64,000 bases of DNA, taken from positions 642,083 to 706,082 of the forward strand of contig CAVORP010000001.1 in assembly GCA_963698645.1 (NCBI GenBank), in the 5' to 3' direction. Positions 19,894 to 29,087 of this stretch are shown in pieces (within the stretch, counting starts at the first letter, position 1; each line of letters starts with the position of its first letter). The notes below the pieces were generated by a model that worked only from the letters and a program-made list of their open reading frames with translations, searched no databases and was not told where the DNA came from. The DNA is from Ovoidimarina sp963698645. GTDB taxonomy: Bacteria > Pseudomonadota > Alphaproteobacteria > Rhodobacterales > Rhodobacteraceae. The translations under genes were made by a program, and so were the position numbers.

Positions 19894-20662
19894 TCAGGCG
19901 AATTGCTCGCGCGTCAGCCGTTCCTCAAGACCATGTCCGGGGTCGAACAGGATCCGGTGACGGACGCTGGGCTCCGACCGGATATCCACGACCGCCACAT
20001 TCGCGCACCGACCGGCCGTCGGCATCGGCCATCACCGGTCGCTTACCCGGATCCATCGCCTCGAACCGGACATGCGCCGATTTCGGCAGGATCGCCCCCC
20101 GCCAGCGCCGCGGGCGAAAGGCCGCGACGGCGGTCAGCGCCAGAACCTCCGACCCGATCGGCAGGATCGGCCCGTGAGCGGAATAGTTATAGGCCGTCGA
20201 TCCCGCCGGCGTGCACACCAGCGCCCCGTCACAGACCAGTTCCTCCATTCGCACCTTGCCATCGACCGTGATCCGCAACCGCGCCGCCTGCGGCCCCGCC
20301 CGCAACAGCGATACCTCGTTGATCGCCAGCGCCTTGTGCACCGTCCCGTCGACGCATGTGGCTTCCATCGACAGCGGATTGATGACCTCTTCCTCCGCCG
20401 CCCGAAGACGCTCGATCAGCCCCTCCTCGGCAAATTCGTTCATCAGGAAGCCGATCGTGCCGCAATTCATCCCATAGACCGGTGCGTCGATATCCATTGT
20501 TCCGTGCAGCGTCTGAAGCATGAACCCGTCACCACCGAGGGCCACGATCACATCCGCCTTCTCGGGCGCCGTATCGCCATAGATTTCGACCAGCGCGCGC
20601 CGGGCCTCCTGCGCGATCTCGGTCTCGCTTGCCTCGAAGGCGATGGTTTCGATATGCCGCAT
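19894..20662 (-). CDS. nadK: NAD kinase, frameshifted
   Basis: Phosphorylates NAD to NADP using ATP or polyphosphate. Motifs are the catalytic VALGGDGFMLQTLH near residue 41, NCGTIGFLMNEF, the LAINEVSLLR segment with conserved Asn-Glu and the GSTAYNYSAHGPILP block. The frame changes near 20003; the final part then reads VVDIRSEPSVRHRILFDPGH and ends at 19894. About 256 residues, normal for alphaproteobacteria. It is convergent with the CIA30 gene, only 5 bases apart. Confidence 0.92.
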
Positions 20663-20810
20663 CGGCGTCCTTTCCCGGTCACGTGTCCCGACATTGACCG
20701 CACGGCCGCGAAACGCAAGGGCGCGCCCGCCGGACAGGGCGTCGTTTTCCCGCCTTTTGCAATCCGGGATTTGGCGCTATGTGAAGCCGCAACGCCACAG
20801 GAGACCTGTC

Positions 20811-22106
20811 ATGAACGCCCCTCACCGCGATACCGGCTTTTTCACCGAACCCCTCTCCAGCCGCGACCCCGAGCTTTTCGGAGCGATCCGCAAGGAGCTG
20901 GGCCGCCAGCAGAACGAGATCGAGCTGATCGCTTCGGAAAACATCGTCTCGGCGGCGGTGATGGAGGCGCAGGGCTCCGTCATGACCAACAAATATGCCG
21001 AAGGATATCCCGGGCGGCGGTATTACGGCGGTTGCGAATATGTGGATATCGCCGAAACGCTGGCGATCGACCGGGCGTGCCAGCTCTTCGGTTGCGGTTT
21101 CGCCAACGTCCAGCCGAATTCGGGAAGTCAGGCCAACCAGGGCGTGTTCCAGGCCCTGCTGAAACCGGGTGATACGATCCTTGGCATGAGCCTTGATGCC
21201 GGTGGCCACCTGACCCACGGAGCAAAGCCCAACCAGTCGGGCAAATGGTTCAACGCGGTGCAATACGGCGTCCGCAAGGATGACCTCACCATCGACTACG
21301 ACCAGATCGCCGAACTGGCCAACCTGCACAAACCGCAGATGCTCATCGCCGGTGGCTCGGCGATCCCCCGCGTGATCGACTTCGCCAAGATGCGCGAGAT
21401 TGCCGACAGCGTGGGCGCCTATCTCCTGGCCGATATCGCCCATTACGCCGGGCTGATCGCGGCGGGTCTCTATCCTTCGCCCTTCCCCCATGTCCATGTG
21501 GCCACCACGACGACGCACAAGACATTGCGCGGCCCCCGCGGCGGCATGATCCTCACGAATGACGAGGCGCTGGCCAAGAAGTTCAACTCGGCCATCTTCC
21601 CGGGCATTCAGGGCGGCCCCCTGATGCACGTGATCGCCGCCAAGGCCGTTGCCTTTGGCGAGGCCCTGCGCCCCGAATTCAAATCCTATCAGGCCCAGGT
21701 GATCCGGAACGCCCAGGCTCTGGCCGATCAACTGGTGAAGGGCGGGCTCGATATCGTCACCGGCGGCACCGACAGCCACCTGATGCTGGTCGACCTGCGT
21801 CCGAAGGGCGTCAAGGGCAACGATACCGAAACTGCTCTGGGCCGGGCCAACATCACCTGCAACAAGAACGGCATTCCCTTCGATACCGAGAAACCGACGA
21901 TCACAAGCGGCGTCCGGCTGGGCACGCCCGCAGGCACCACACGCGGCTTCGGCGACGCCGAGTTCCGCCAGATCGGTGACTGGATCGTCCGGGTCGTGGA
22001 CGGGCTTGCCGCCAATGGCGCCGATGCCAACGGCGATGTCGAGGCCGCGGTCAAATCCGAAGTGCTTGAGCTTTGCGGGCGCTTCCCGATCTATCCCGGC
22101 ATGTAA
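20811..22106 (+). CDS. glyA: Serine hydroxymethyltransferase
   Basis: Intact 431-residue PLP enzyme that interconverts serine and glycine while charging tetrahydrofolate with a C1 unit. Signatures are LIASENIVSAAVMEAQGS, YPGRRYYGGCEYVD, DIAHYAGLIAAG and the PLP-lysine motif TTTTHKTLRGPRGGMI. The ATG at 20811 is preceded by AGGAG and gives MNAPHRDTGFF, usual for Rhodobacterales. It appears monocistronic, with a hairpin 6 bases after the stop codon. Confidence 0.97.
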   Translation: MNAPHRDTGFFTEPLSSRDPELFGAIRKELGRQQNEIELIASENIVSAAVMEAQGSVMTNKYAEGYPGRRYYGGCEYVDIAETLAIDRACQLFGCGFANVQPNSGSQANQGVFQALLKPGDTILGMSLDAGGHLTHGAKPNQSGKWFNAVQYGVRKDDLTIDYDQIAELANLHKPQMLIAGGSAIPRVIDFAKMREIADSVGAYLLADIAHYAGLIAAGLYPSPFPHVHVATTTTHKTLRGPRGGMILTNDEALAKKFNSAIFPGIQGGPLMHVIAAKAVAFGEALRPEFKSYQAQVIRNAQALADQLVKGGLDIVTGGTDSHLMLVDLRPKGVKGNDTETALGRANITCNKNGIPFDTEKPTITSGVRLGTPAGTTRGFGDAEFRQIGDWIVRVVDGLAANGADANGDVEAAVKSEVLELCGRFPIYPGM

Positions 22107-22112
22107 AGACAA

Positions 22113-22138
22113 GGGCGCAGGCCCCAGCGCCTGCGCCC
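22113..22138 (+). terminator. Hairpin terminator after glyA
   Basis: GGGCGCAGG (22113-22121) pairs perfectly with CCTGCGCCC (22130-22138) around an 8-base loop, starting 6 bases past the glyA stop. No U-run follows, so it may act with Rho or protect the 3' end. Confidence 0.5.
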
Positions 22139-22191
22139 CCACCTGCGCCCCGTCGCTGGCCAAAGCCACGAACGCGCGGTATCTCTCGGCC

Positions 22192-22938
22192 ATGCTCAAC
22201 ACTGTCCTCACGGAAACAGACCCGACCCTGCCGCCCGTCCTGATCGCGCACGGTCTCTACGGGTCTGCCCGGAATTGGGGCGCCATCGCCAAACGCCTGT
22301 CCGACAGCTTCCGCATCTCCGCCGTCGACATGCGCAACCACGGCGAAAGTCCGCGGGCCGACACCCAGACCTATTTCGACATGGCCGGCGACCTCGCCCT
22401 TGCGATCCCGGACCGCGCCCATGTGGTCGGCCACTCCATGGGCGGTAAAGCCGCCATGGTGCTGGCCCTGACCCACCCGGACAAGATCGACCGCCTTGTC
22501 ATCGCCGATATCGCGCCCGTCACCTATGGCCACACCCAGCTTCATCTGATCGACGCGATGCGCCGGATCGACCTGTCGGGGATCGAAACGCGCGGCGATG
22601 CCGACCGCCAACTGGCCCCCCTCGTGGCCGAAGATGCGGTCCGCGCCTTCCTGCTGCAATCGCTTGACGTCAAGGCACGCCGCTGGCGGCTCAACCTCGA
22701 TGTACTGGCCCGCGAAATGCCCGGCATCATCGGCTTTCCCGAAGTGACCGGATCCTTCGAGGGCCCCACGCTGTTTCTCTCGGGCGGCGAAAGCGACTAT
22801 GTCCGCCCCGAACACCGCGATCGAATCAAATCCCTCTTCCCCAAGGCGAAATTCGCCAAGATCCCTGGCGCCGGGCATTGGCTTCACGCCGAAAAGCCGC
22901 GCGAATTCGAAGCGGCCCTGCGCGCCTTTCTCATCTGA
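22192..22938 (+). CDS. Alpha/beta-fold hydrolase (YbfF-like esterase)
   Basis: 248-residue alpha/beta hydrolase. The nucleophile elbow is VVGHSMGGKAA with Ser near residue 83, the oxyanion region is IAHGLYGSARNWG, and the catalytic His is in IPGAGHWLHAEKP near the C-terminus. The pattern VDMRNHGESP is typical of the YbfF group of acyl-CoA or ester hydrolases. Intact, start ATG at 22192. It follows the glyA terminator, so it is probably transcribed separately. The physiological substrate is unknown. Confidence 0.87.
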   Translation: MLNTVLTETDPTLPPVLIAHGLYGSARNWGAIAKRLSDSFRISAVDMRNHGESPRADTQTYFDMAGDLALAIPDRAHVVGHSMGGKAAMVLALTHPDKIDRLVIADIAPVTYGHTQLHLIDAMRRIDLSGIETRGDADRQLAPLVAEDAVRAFLLQSLDVKARRWRLNLDVLAREMPGIIGFPEVTGSFEGPTLFLSGGESDYVRPEHRDRIKSLFPKAKFAKIPGAGHWLHAEKPREFEAALRAFLI

Positions 22939-23002
22939 CAGCTCTGGCCACTGTCCGCGAAGCCGCTAGGGTCGTTTGCGACACCAAGGCAGGGAGAGCC
23001 GC

Positions 23003-23419
23003 ATGAGCTGGTCAATTCATCACGTCAACCTGGAAACCCGCGACGTCCGCCGCGCCGCGGCCTTCTACAGCGCCATTCTGGGGATGACCGAGGCACAATG
23101 GGAATTCCCCGAAAGCCGCGGCTACATCCCCGCCGCCCCCGACAGGCTGGCCCTGTTCAAGGATGGGCGGCAAAGCCATACCGGCCTGCACCTGATCAAG
23201 CCCGACCCGGACTTCGCGACGAAGAACAACCTCACCCACAATCCGTCAGTGGGCGGCCATGTGGCGATCGAGGTGGATGACCTCAAGGCGGTCTGCGCCC
23301 GGCTCGACGCCGCCGGAATCCGCTATTCCGATGCGGGCGTCTTTGCCATCCCCGGGGTCTGGAACGTCTATGTCGAAGACCCCGAAGGCAACCTTCTGGA
23401 AATCAACCAGCGGGTCTGA
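23003..23419 (+). CDS. VOC (glyoxalase/bleomycin resistance) family protein
   Basis: 138-residue single-domain protein of the vicinal oxygen chelate superfamily. The fold's metal-binding pattern is visible: HHVNLETRDVRRAAAFYSAI at the N-terminus, TGLHLIKPDPDF in the middle and NVYVEDPEGNLLEINQRV at the end, the last with the conserved Glu. The ATG at 23003 is preceded by GGGAGAG. Intact. Members act as lyases, dioxygenases or resistance proteins; nothing here identifies the substrate. Confidence 0.83.
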   Translation: MSWSIHHVNLETRDVRRAAAFYSAILGMTEAQWEFPESRGYIPAAPDRLALFKDGRQSHTGLHLIKPDPDFATKNNLTHNPSVGGHVAIEVDDLKAVCARLDAAGIRYSDAGVFAIPGVWNVYVEDPEGNLLEINQRV

Positions 23420-23596
23420 CAGGCGCCCCCGCCCTGCAAATAGAGAGCTGCGGCCCTTCCACCACAGTCCCTGACCATTTTCGGTAAATCTTGCGGAAAT
23501 CGGTGTGATCGCCACGACATCTTGTTGATCTGCGCCGCAGATGCGTGTACGTCTGCGACCACAGGTGCATAGACGCGGTAATGCATATTCTGACGG

Positions 23597-23629
23597 CGGG
23601 GCCCGATTGCCATTGGCGACCGGGCCCCG
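23597..23629. terminator. Large GC hairpin, terminator-like
   Basis: CGGGGCCCG (23597-23605) pairs perfectly with CGGGCCCCG (23621-23629), and the loop contains a further GCCA/GGC pairing. It is followed on the plus strand by TTCCGTTTAA. It may end transcription from the VOC gene or form one end of a small RNA. Confidence 0.45.
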
Positions 23630-23760
23630 TTCCGTTTAACCGGGCTGTTTGGAAAGTGGCGTTGCGCCACAGGAAAAGGCGCCAGGTGCTCAGACGCGGT
23701 CTTCGCATTGTGCCGAAACACATCCTGACGCCTTCCTGAACTGACCGCCCTTGCGGGTGT

Positions 23761-24000
23761 CTGGCCCAGCGCTTCGGGCCTTGCGACCCTCCGCTGCCGG
23801 TTCCGGCCCGAAAGCCTTTCCCGACCCGCCTCGACCCTAAGGTTGCTGCCCTCCCGGTCCACGTCCGAAGACCCGTCCCGTTCCTGCCGCCCCCCCTGAA
23901 CCCATCGCGTTCCGGTTCCGAGTTCCGAGGACCTTCCCCATCCCGCTCTGGCCCCGCGGGCCGTTGCGTCCCGCTCCGGTTCAAAGAACCTTCGCGATAG
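23761..24000. repeat. Degenerate tandem repeat of about 58 bp with internal hairpins
   Basis: On the plus strand, units beginning CCGGTTCC or similar start at 23797, 23854, 23912 and 23976, with a weaker related unit at 23761. Spacings are 57, 58 and 64 bases. Each unit contains a GGT..ACC-type inverted repeat (the last is GGTTC-AAA-GAACC) followed by pyrimidine-rich sequence with CCTTCCC-like words. Similarity between units is partial. Function unknown. Confidence 0.45.
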
Positions 24001-24063
24001 CCAGACGGTCACAAATCATGGCCCACCGCACAAGAAAATAGCACTGCAGCATGGATTTTTCTT

Positions 24064-24148
24064 GGGGATAACCTGTTGGCATGCTTGGGGAATTCGCTGT
24101 GGATAACTGCGGGTTTCGACGCCGGATCAGGGCCTTGCCGGTGGATAA
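24064..24148 (+). promoter_or_regulatory. Cluster of three DnaA-box-like sequences
   Basis: GGGGATAAC at 24064, TGTGGATAA (a perfect DnaA box) at 24099 and GGTGGATAA at about 24140 lie in the same orientation within 85 bases, next to an AT-richer stretch. The arrangement suggests DnaA binding for local regulation or replication control. No origin-linked gene such as dnaA, parA or hemE is in the window. Confidence 0.4.
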
Positions 24149-24279
24149 CCCGGGCCCCCGCCACGCCCCCCGAAAACGCCGCTCTTTCTGCACCTGCAAA
24201 GGCCTGTTCGCCGCCGCGCGGCTCTGGACCCGGGGCGAAAGACCCGCCAGACTGCCGCGACTTACCCCGGAGACAGCCC

Positions 24280-24426
24280 ATGACGCCCCGACTGATTCTC
24301 GCCCTCGCCCTTCTGGCCGCCACCCAGACGCTCACCGCCTGCGCGCCCGTCGCCATCGGCGCCGCCGGGGCGATCATCGCCGATGAGGTGATGGAGAACG
24401 AAGGCGGCGGCGACGGGCTGTTCTGA
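24280..24426 (+). CDS. Small predicted lipoprotein
   Basis: 48-residue product starting at the ATG at 24280. It has a hydrophobic signal sequence (LILALALLAATQ) with lipobox LTAC, then a short tail with AIGAAGAIIADEVMEN and a Gly/Asp-rich end. Small lipoproteins of this form are common in the group and have no known role. Evidence is the signal peptide, the GGAGA ribosome-binding site and GC-rich codon use; I did not recognise a named family. Confidence 0.6.
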   Translation: MTPRLILALALLAATQTLTACAPVAIGAAGAIIADEVMENEGGGDGLF

Positions 24427-24499
24427 CGCCCGTCACCCCACCGAAAACGCGAGGCGCCGGGCGCACCGGCGCAACGCAAGAACCCCCGTTCAGAACCGG

Positions 24500-24928
24500 T
24501 CAGGGCCGGATATAGGCATAGCCCTGTTCCTGCAGCTCGATCAGCCGCACCACGCCCGACGGCGTGATCTTCGCCTCCGACATCAGTTCGATCTCGTGCC
24601 CGGCCTTCTTCTGCATCGCGTTCAGCGTGTTGCCGCAGGCCGAAAAGCTCAGGTTCTCCATCTCGAGGCTCATGGACGACACCCGCTGCTCCACCGGTGA
24701 CGCGCCGGGGATGAACATGTTGAGCCCCGGCCCATAGGCCACCAGCTCGATGGTCACGGTATCGCCCTGGGACGCGTAATAGGCGCTGACATTCTGCGCG
24801 TTGTTCAGCGCCATGTTCATCACCTGCGGATCGTTCTCGTCCACATGGATCGCGACGTGATGCGCCTGCCCTTCGGCAAAGGCCTGCGTCGCAAGGGCGA
24901 TGGCGGCGGCGGCGACAAGGTATTTCAT
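24500..24928 (-). CDS. Periplasmic DsrE-like family protein
   Basis: 142-residue protein with a cleavable signal peptide (MKYLVAAAAIALATQAFA). The DsrE/DsrF-like fold is recognisable from VAIHVDENDPQVMNMALNNA, VTIELVAYGPGLNMFIPG and the LSFSACGNTLNAMQ segment carrying the single conserved Cys. The start at 24928 was preferred over an upstream in-frame start because it gives the signal peptide. Relatives are linked to sulfur chemistry, but an exported protein of this type has no settled role. Confidence 0.8.
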   Translation of the reverse strand: MKYLVAAAAIALATQAFAEGQAHHVAIHVDENDPQVMNMALNNAQNVSAYYASQGDTVTIELVAYGPGLNMFIPGASPVEQRVSSMSLEMENLSFSACGNTLNAMQKKAGHEIELMSEAKITPSGVVRLIELQEQGYAYIRP

Positions 24929-26383
24929 GATGGGTCTCCTCCCGGTTGTGGGGAGGAGCCTAGCATGCATTTTGATATGTGCATGTGTTTTTGTGGGGAG
25001 ATGCCGGGATCTCGCAACGGACTGTCGTCAAAGGCATGATTACCGGTCCCAGCACTTTCGCCCTTGCAACCGCGATGGAAGACGTGCCAAGAGGCCATAC
25101 GCGCCGACTCCTGCGCGAGGCAGGGTGCGGTCAGCAGTGATGCATGTGGCTGATTCGTTACGCTGACAGCATGCTCGACAGCAATGTCGGGATCAGTTGT
25201 TGAGTGATGATTGCGATCACGAGCACCTATCTTTACCGCTTATCAACAATCCGCACCTTCTCTGACCCTACTCGGATATTGATCTTACATCTCCTACAAG
25301 TGAATTGAAGAGACCGCCCTTAACGGAGCTGATCGCTTTTCGCTGGCTTGCTCGGAATGAGGGAACAATGATTCCCAATACAGGAAAAGACGTTGAGCAT
25401 GAACTCCATCGGTCTCCAACATCATGAAGTTCAATCACACCGAGTAGATCGATGTACTCTCACATCTTCCTTCACTAGTAAGCCTCCTGAGCAAATATGA
25501 ATTCAGAAATCGCGTGACGTATTCTAGTCCTGAAAGGGCCAATCAGTAATTAAGATATGTCCCTGTAATTCCTTCAATCCGACCATTTGAGACATAGATG
25601 TAGGCCGCATGTATTCTCATAGGCGACCTCGAATAAAGCTTTGCGACTGTTCATCCGTGAACAAAGTAGCATCGTATGGCCAGATCATGCTCAATATCGA
25701 TCGACTGTATTTCACTATCAATCTGAAGTCCGAGCTGTATGAACCGAAGATCGGAACCATCATTGACGAACTTACAGTGATCCCGCTGCCTGTATCCATT
25801 ACTGAGAATCTAGCAACTCGTGCACGCAATCGGCCACTTTTGTTCCATCCAAGTAGCCGTGTCATACGACAGGCAATCGTAGTACATTTCCTTATCTGAA
25901 CCAAACGTGGAGCATATCCGAGAAGACACATCCAACTTCTCGCACATTGGTACTACCCGACGTATAATCCTCACAGAATAGTATCGAAAAGCCATTGGGG
26001 ACTTGAATCTACGATTCAAGAATGATCGAACGCGAATAAGTCTCAAGATGGCGTAGATTGAGAACTATAAGTCTTTGGACTCTCATTGTTTAGCACTAGA
26101 ACGACACTTTGAGTCTTGACTCACGTCCGGACATGAAGTGTGCAAAAGACACATTACTAGCCAAACGATATCGCCTGACATCAACTTTGGCTTCAGATAG
26201 GGGAGATGACTTGAAAGCGGTCTTTCGCATCGAATCGCGAATATGAATAGGATTTTGCCAGTAGCTCGCCAATTCGCCATCGCGCCGAGATTCGCAGACT
26301 CCTGGAGGTGATTTGAGTGTTCAGAATCAGAACTTCCATCGTTGTAGCGCATTTAATACAGCGAAGGCACTGGACCAGACCGC
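24929..26383. other. 1.45-kb gene-free stretch of unusually low GC
   Basis: From about 25150 to 26370 the base composition drops clearly below that of the surroundings and no open frame exceeds about 104 codons. The short frames give no recognisable protein and use codons unlike the neighbouring genes. Small inverted repeats occur, for example CTTGAATC-TAC-GATTCAAG at 26002-26020 and GAGTC-TT-GACTC near 26111. No transposase, integrase or RNA gene was recognised. It may be a decayed insertion, an unknown RNA locus or a poorly assembled segment. Confidence 0.6.
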
Positions 26384-28184
26384 TCACCCATCCATCTTCA
26401 ACGCCTGAATGAACGCCGTCTGCGGGATCTCCACCTTCCCGAACTGGCGCATCTTCTTCTTGCCCGCCTTCTGCTTCTCCAGCAGCTTCTTCTTCCGCGT
26501 GGCGTCGCCGCCATAGCATTTCGCCGTCACGTCCTTCCGCAACGCGCTCAACGTCTCCCGCGCGATCACCTTGCCGCCGATGGCCGCCTGGATCGGGATC
26601 TTGAACATGTGGCGCGGGATCAGGTCCTTGAGCTTTTCGCACATCATCCGCCCGCGGCTTTCCGCCCGGTCGCGATGCACCATCATCGACAGCGCATCCA
26701 CCGGCTCGTCATTCACCAGCACCTGCATCTTCACAAGGTTGTCGGTGCGGTAGCCGATCATCTGGTAGTCGAAACTGGCATATCCCTTGGTCACCGATTT
26801 CAGCCGGTCGTAGAAGTCGAACACCACCTCGTTCAGCGGCAGGTCATAGACCACCATCGCCCGTGACCCGGCATAGGTCAGGTCCATCTGGATCCCCCGC
26901 CGGTCCTGACAGAGCTTGAGCACATCGCCAAGGTACTCGTCCGGCACAAGGATCGTGGCCTTGATCCGCGGCTCCTCGAGGTGATCCACCAGCGTCATGT
27001 CGGGCATGTCGGCGGGGTTGTGCAGCTCCATCATCGTCCCGTCGCGCAGGTAGATGTGATAGACCACGCTGGGCGCCGTGGTGATCAGGTCGATATCGTA
27101 TTCCCGCTCGATCCGGTCGCGGATCACCTCGAGGTGCAACAGCCCAAGAAAGCCGCAGCGGAACCCGAAGCCCAGCGCGGCGCGCGGTCTCCATCTCATA
27201 GGTGAAACTCGCGTCGTTCAGCGCCAGTTTCTCGATCGCGTCGCGCAGATCCTCGAACTGGGCCGCATCCACCGGGAACAGCCCGCAGAACACCACCGGG
27301 ATCGACGGCTTGAACCCCGGCAGGGCCTTTTCGCAGGGCCGCTTCTCGTGGGTGATCGTGTCGCCCACCCGCGTGTCGCGCACCTGCTTGATCGACGCCG
27401 TGAGGATGCCGATCTCGCCCGGGCCCAGTTCCTTGATATCCACCATCTGCGGTTTCAGGACGGCAAGCTTGTCGATCCCGTAGCGGGCGCCGGTCTGCAT
27501 CATCTTGATGTTGTCGCCCTTGCGGATCACCCCGTCGATCACCCGGATCATCACGACCACGCCCAGATAGGGGTCGTACCACGAATCCACCAGCATCGCC
27601 TTCAACGGCGCGTCCCGGTCGCCCTTGGGCGCGGGCAGGCGCGTGACGATCGCCTCCAGCACATCAGGAATACCAAGGCCCGTCTTGGCGCTGATCTGCA
27701 CCGCGTCCGAGGCGTCGATCCCGATCACGTCCTCGATCTGCTCCGCCACCCGGACCACATCGGCCGCGGGCAGGTCGATCTTGTTCAGAACCGGCACGAC
27801 CTCGTGGCCCGCATCGATCGCCTGATAGACATTGGCCAGCGTCTGTGCCTCGACCCCCTGCGACGCGTCGACGACCAGAAGCGATCCCTCGACCGCCTGC
27901 ATCGAGCGGCTCACCTCATAGGCGAAATCCACATGCCCGGGCGTGTCGATCAGGTTCAGGATATAGGTCTCGCCATCCTTCGCCGGATACTCGATCCGCA
28001 CGGTGTTGGCCTTGATCGTGATGCCCCGCTCGCGCTCGATATCCATCGAGTCGAGCATCTGTTCCTTCATGTCCCGTTCCGCCACGGTCCCGGTCAGTTG
28101 GATCAGCCGGTCGGCCAAGGTGGATTTCCCGTGGTCGATATGCGCCACGATCGAGAAATTGCGGATATGTGCAAGGTCGGTCAT
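26384..28184 (-). CDS. lepA: Elongation factor 4 (LepA), frameshifted
   Basis: Ribosome-associated translational GTPase. The ATG at 28184 gives MTDLAHIRNFSIVAHIDHGK with P-loop AHIDHGKST; other G motifs are DTPGHVDFAYEV and VPVLNKIDLP. Domain III/V and the LepA-specific C-terminal domain are complete (GFLGLLHLEVIRDRIEREYD, GGKVIARETLSALRKDVTAK, RKKKLLEKQKAGKKKMRQ). One extra base near 27190, where ALGFGFRCGF begins, breaks the frame. About 599 residues, normal. Confidence 0.94.
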
Positions 28185-28350
28185 GGTGAGGATATGTAGG
28201 GGATTTCGGGGTTTGGCAATGGGGATGGTACAGGGCCGATCAAGAGAATTGGGCGGCGCCGTGACCGAAGGGTGAGGGCTTTTGCACCCGCCCCATGGGT
28301 GCGGTTCGCGCGCTGCCCGGAGGCGCCCCGTGCCGGACCAAGACTCAAAC

Positions 28351-28390
28351 CATGCGCATGGTTTCCGCATGATTTCCGCATGACATGCAC
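28351..28390 (+). repeat. Short repeat resembling part of arsC
   Basis: The 39 bases beginning ATGCGCATGGTTTCCGCATG share about 33 positions with 45866-45904, which lies inside the arsC coding region. The core word TTTCCGCATG occurs twice in tandem here. This copy is intergenic, upstream of the ParB-like gene. Confidence 0.4.
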
Positions 28391-28458
28391 ATCGCCAAAA
28401 AACCCACCACCTTCGCCGCATCCATGCTAGGCTCCCAAGACCTTCGAGAGGGTTGCCG

Positions 28459-28707
28459 ATGCTGCGTACCCACGTCTGCGAGATCGCCGATATCTATGTT
28501 CCCGCGAAACGGGTCCAGACGCTCGATCCCGAAAAGGTCGTGGCGCTGGCCGAGGATATTCTGCAGAACGGACAGAAGACGCCGATCCGGCTGCGCAAGG
28601 ATGGCGACCGCTACGTGCTGATCGAGGGCCTGCACCGGCTCGAGGCGCTGCGGGCCTTGGGCGAGACCACGGTCGAAGCATTTCTGACCAGCGCGCGGCT
28701 CCACTGA
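28459..28707 (+). CDS. ParB/Srx N-terminal-like domain protein
   Basis: 82-residue product resembling only the N-terminal nuclease-like domain of ParB proteins. It has MLRTHVCEIADIYVPAKRVQ, LDPEKVVALAEDILQNGQKT, then PIRLRKDGDRYVLIEGLHRL and EALRALGETTVEAFL. The GLHRLEAL segment corresponds to the family's G-x-H-R nucleotide-binding box. There is no DNA-binding or dimerisation domain, so it is not a chromosome-partition ParB. Start ATG at 28459; an in-frame TTG six bases upstream is less likely. It seems to be a single-gene unit. Confidence 0.78.
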   Translation: MLRTHVCEIADIYVPAKRVQTLDPEKVVALAEDILQNGQKTPIRLRKDGDRYVLIEGLHRLEALRALGETTVEAFLTSARLH

Positions 28708-28793
28708 CCCCAAGTTCGTAATTGAAAATTCACCGATTCCATGGCATGAGAATCTCCAAGGCGACGGACCAACCGCGCGACGGAGGCAGCAGA

Positions 28794-29087
28794 ATGAAAC
28801 ACCTTCTTATCGGGGCTGTGCTGGGTTTTCTGGCCCTTCCCGCCCATGCGGGCATGATCCAGAACGCCTGCCTCACGGCGGAACGGCGCGGCGATCCGGG
28901 GCTCTGCGCCTGCATCCAGGCCGCCGCCGATCGCACCCTGTCGCGGAGCGACCAGAAACTCGCGGCAAGCTTCTTCCGCGATCCCGACCGCGCACAGGAA
29001 ATCCGTCGTTCCGACCGCCGCGCGCATGAGGTGTTCTGGGAACGCTATCGTGCCTTCGGTGAGGTGGCCGAGGCTTTCTGCAGCTGA
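28794..29087 (+). CDS. Small secreted Cys-containing protein of unknown function
   Basis: 97-residue product with a signal peptide (MKHLLIGAVLGFLALPAHAG) and four cysteines in the mature part (NACL, LCACIQ, FCS). The rest is rich in Arg and Asp, including SRSDQKLAASFFRDPDRAQE. GGAGG lies 9 bases before the ATG. I do not recognise a named family. The last 43 bases overlap the convergent phosphatase gene. The signal peptide and ribosome-binding site support it as a real gene. Confidence 0.65.
   Translation: MKHLLIGAVLGFLALPAHAGMIQNACLTAERRGDPGLCACIQAAADRTLSRSDQKLAASFFRDPDRAQEIRRSDRRAHEVFWERYRAFGEVAEAFCS

Larger units (their letters stand above)
23420..24279. other. 860-base gene-free region with hairpins, degenerate repeats and DnaA-box-like sites
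   Basis: No reading frame here shows a recognisable protein, and frames open on the minus strand have skewed Arg/Gly-rich translations that look like chance products of purine-rich DNA. The region holds a strong 9-bp hairpin (23597-23629), a degenerate repeat array (23761-24000), an AT-richer segment (24010-24075) and three DnaA-box-like sequences (24064-24148). A structured RNA or protein-binding locus is possible. Confidence 0.5.

Noticed and set aside
23368..24012. Open frames of about 190-215 codons on the minus strand
   Set aside because: The translations are dominated by Arg/Gly/Glu from purine-rich repeats, two overlapping frames are equally open, and neither resembles a known protein or has a good ribosome-binding site.
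25609..25931. Opposed open frames of 96 and 104 codons in the low-GC block
   Set aside because: They are mirror images over the same bases, lack similarity to any family and show no codon preference, so chance is the better explanation.
28459..28707. A chromosome-partition ParB
   Set aside because: Only the N-terminal nuclease-like domain is present; no helix-turn-helix or dimer domain, no ParA gene, and no parS site was seen nearby.
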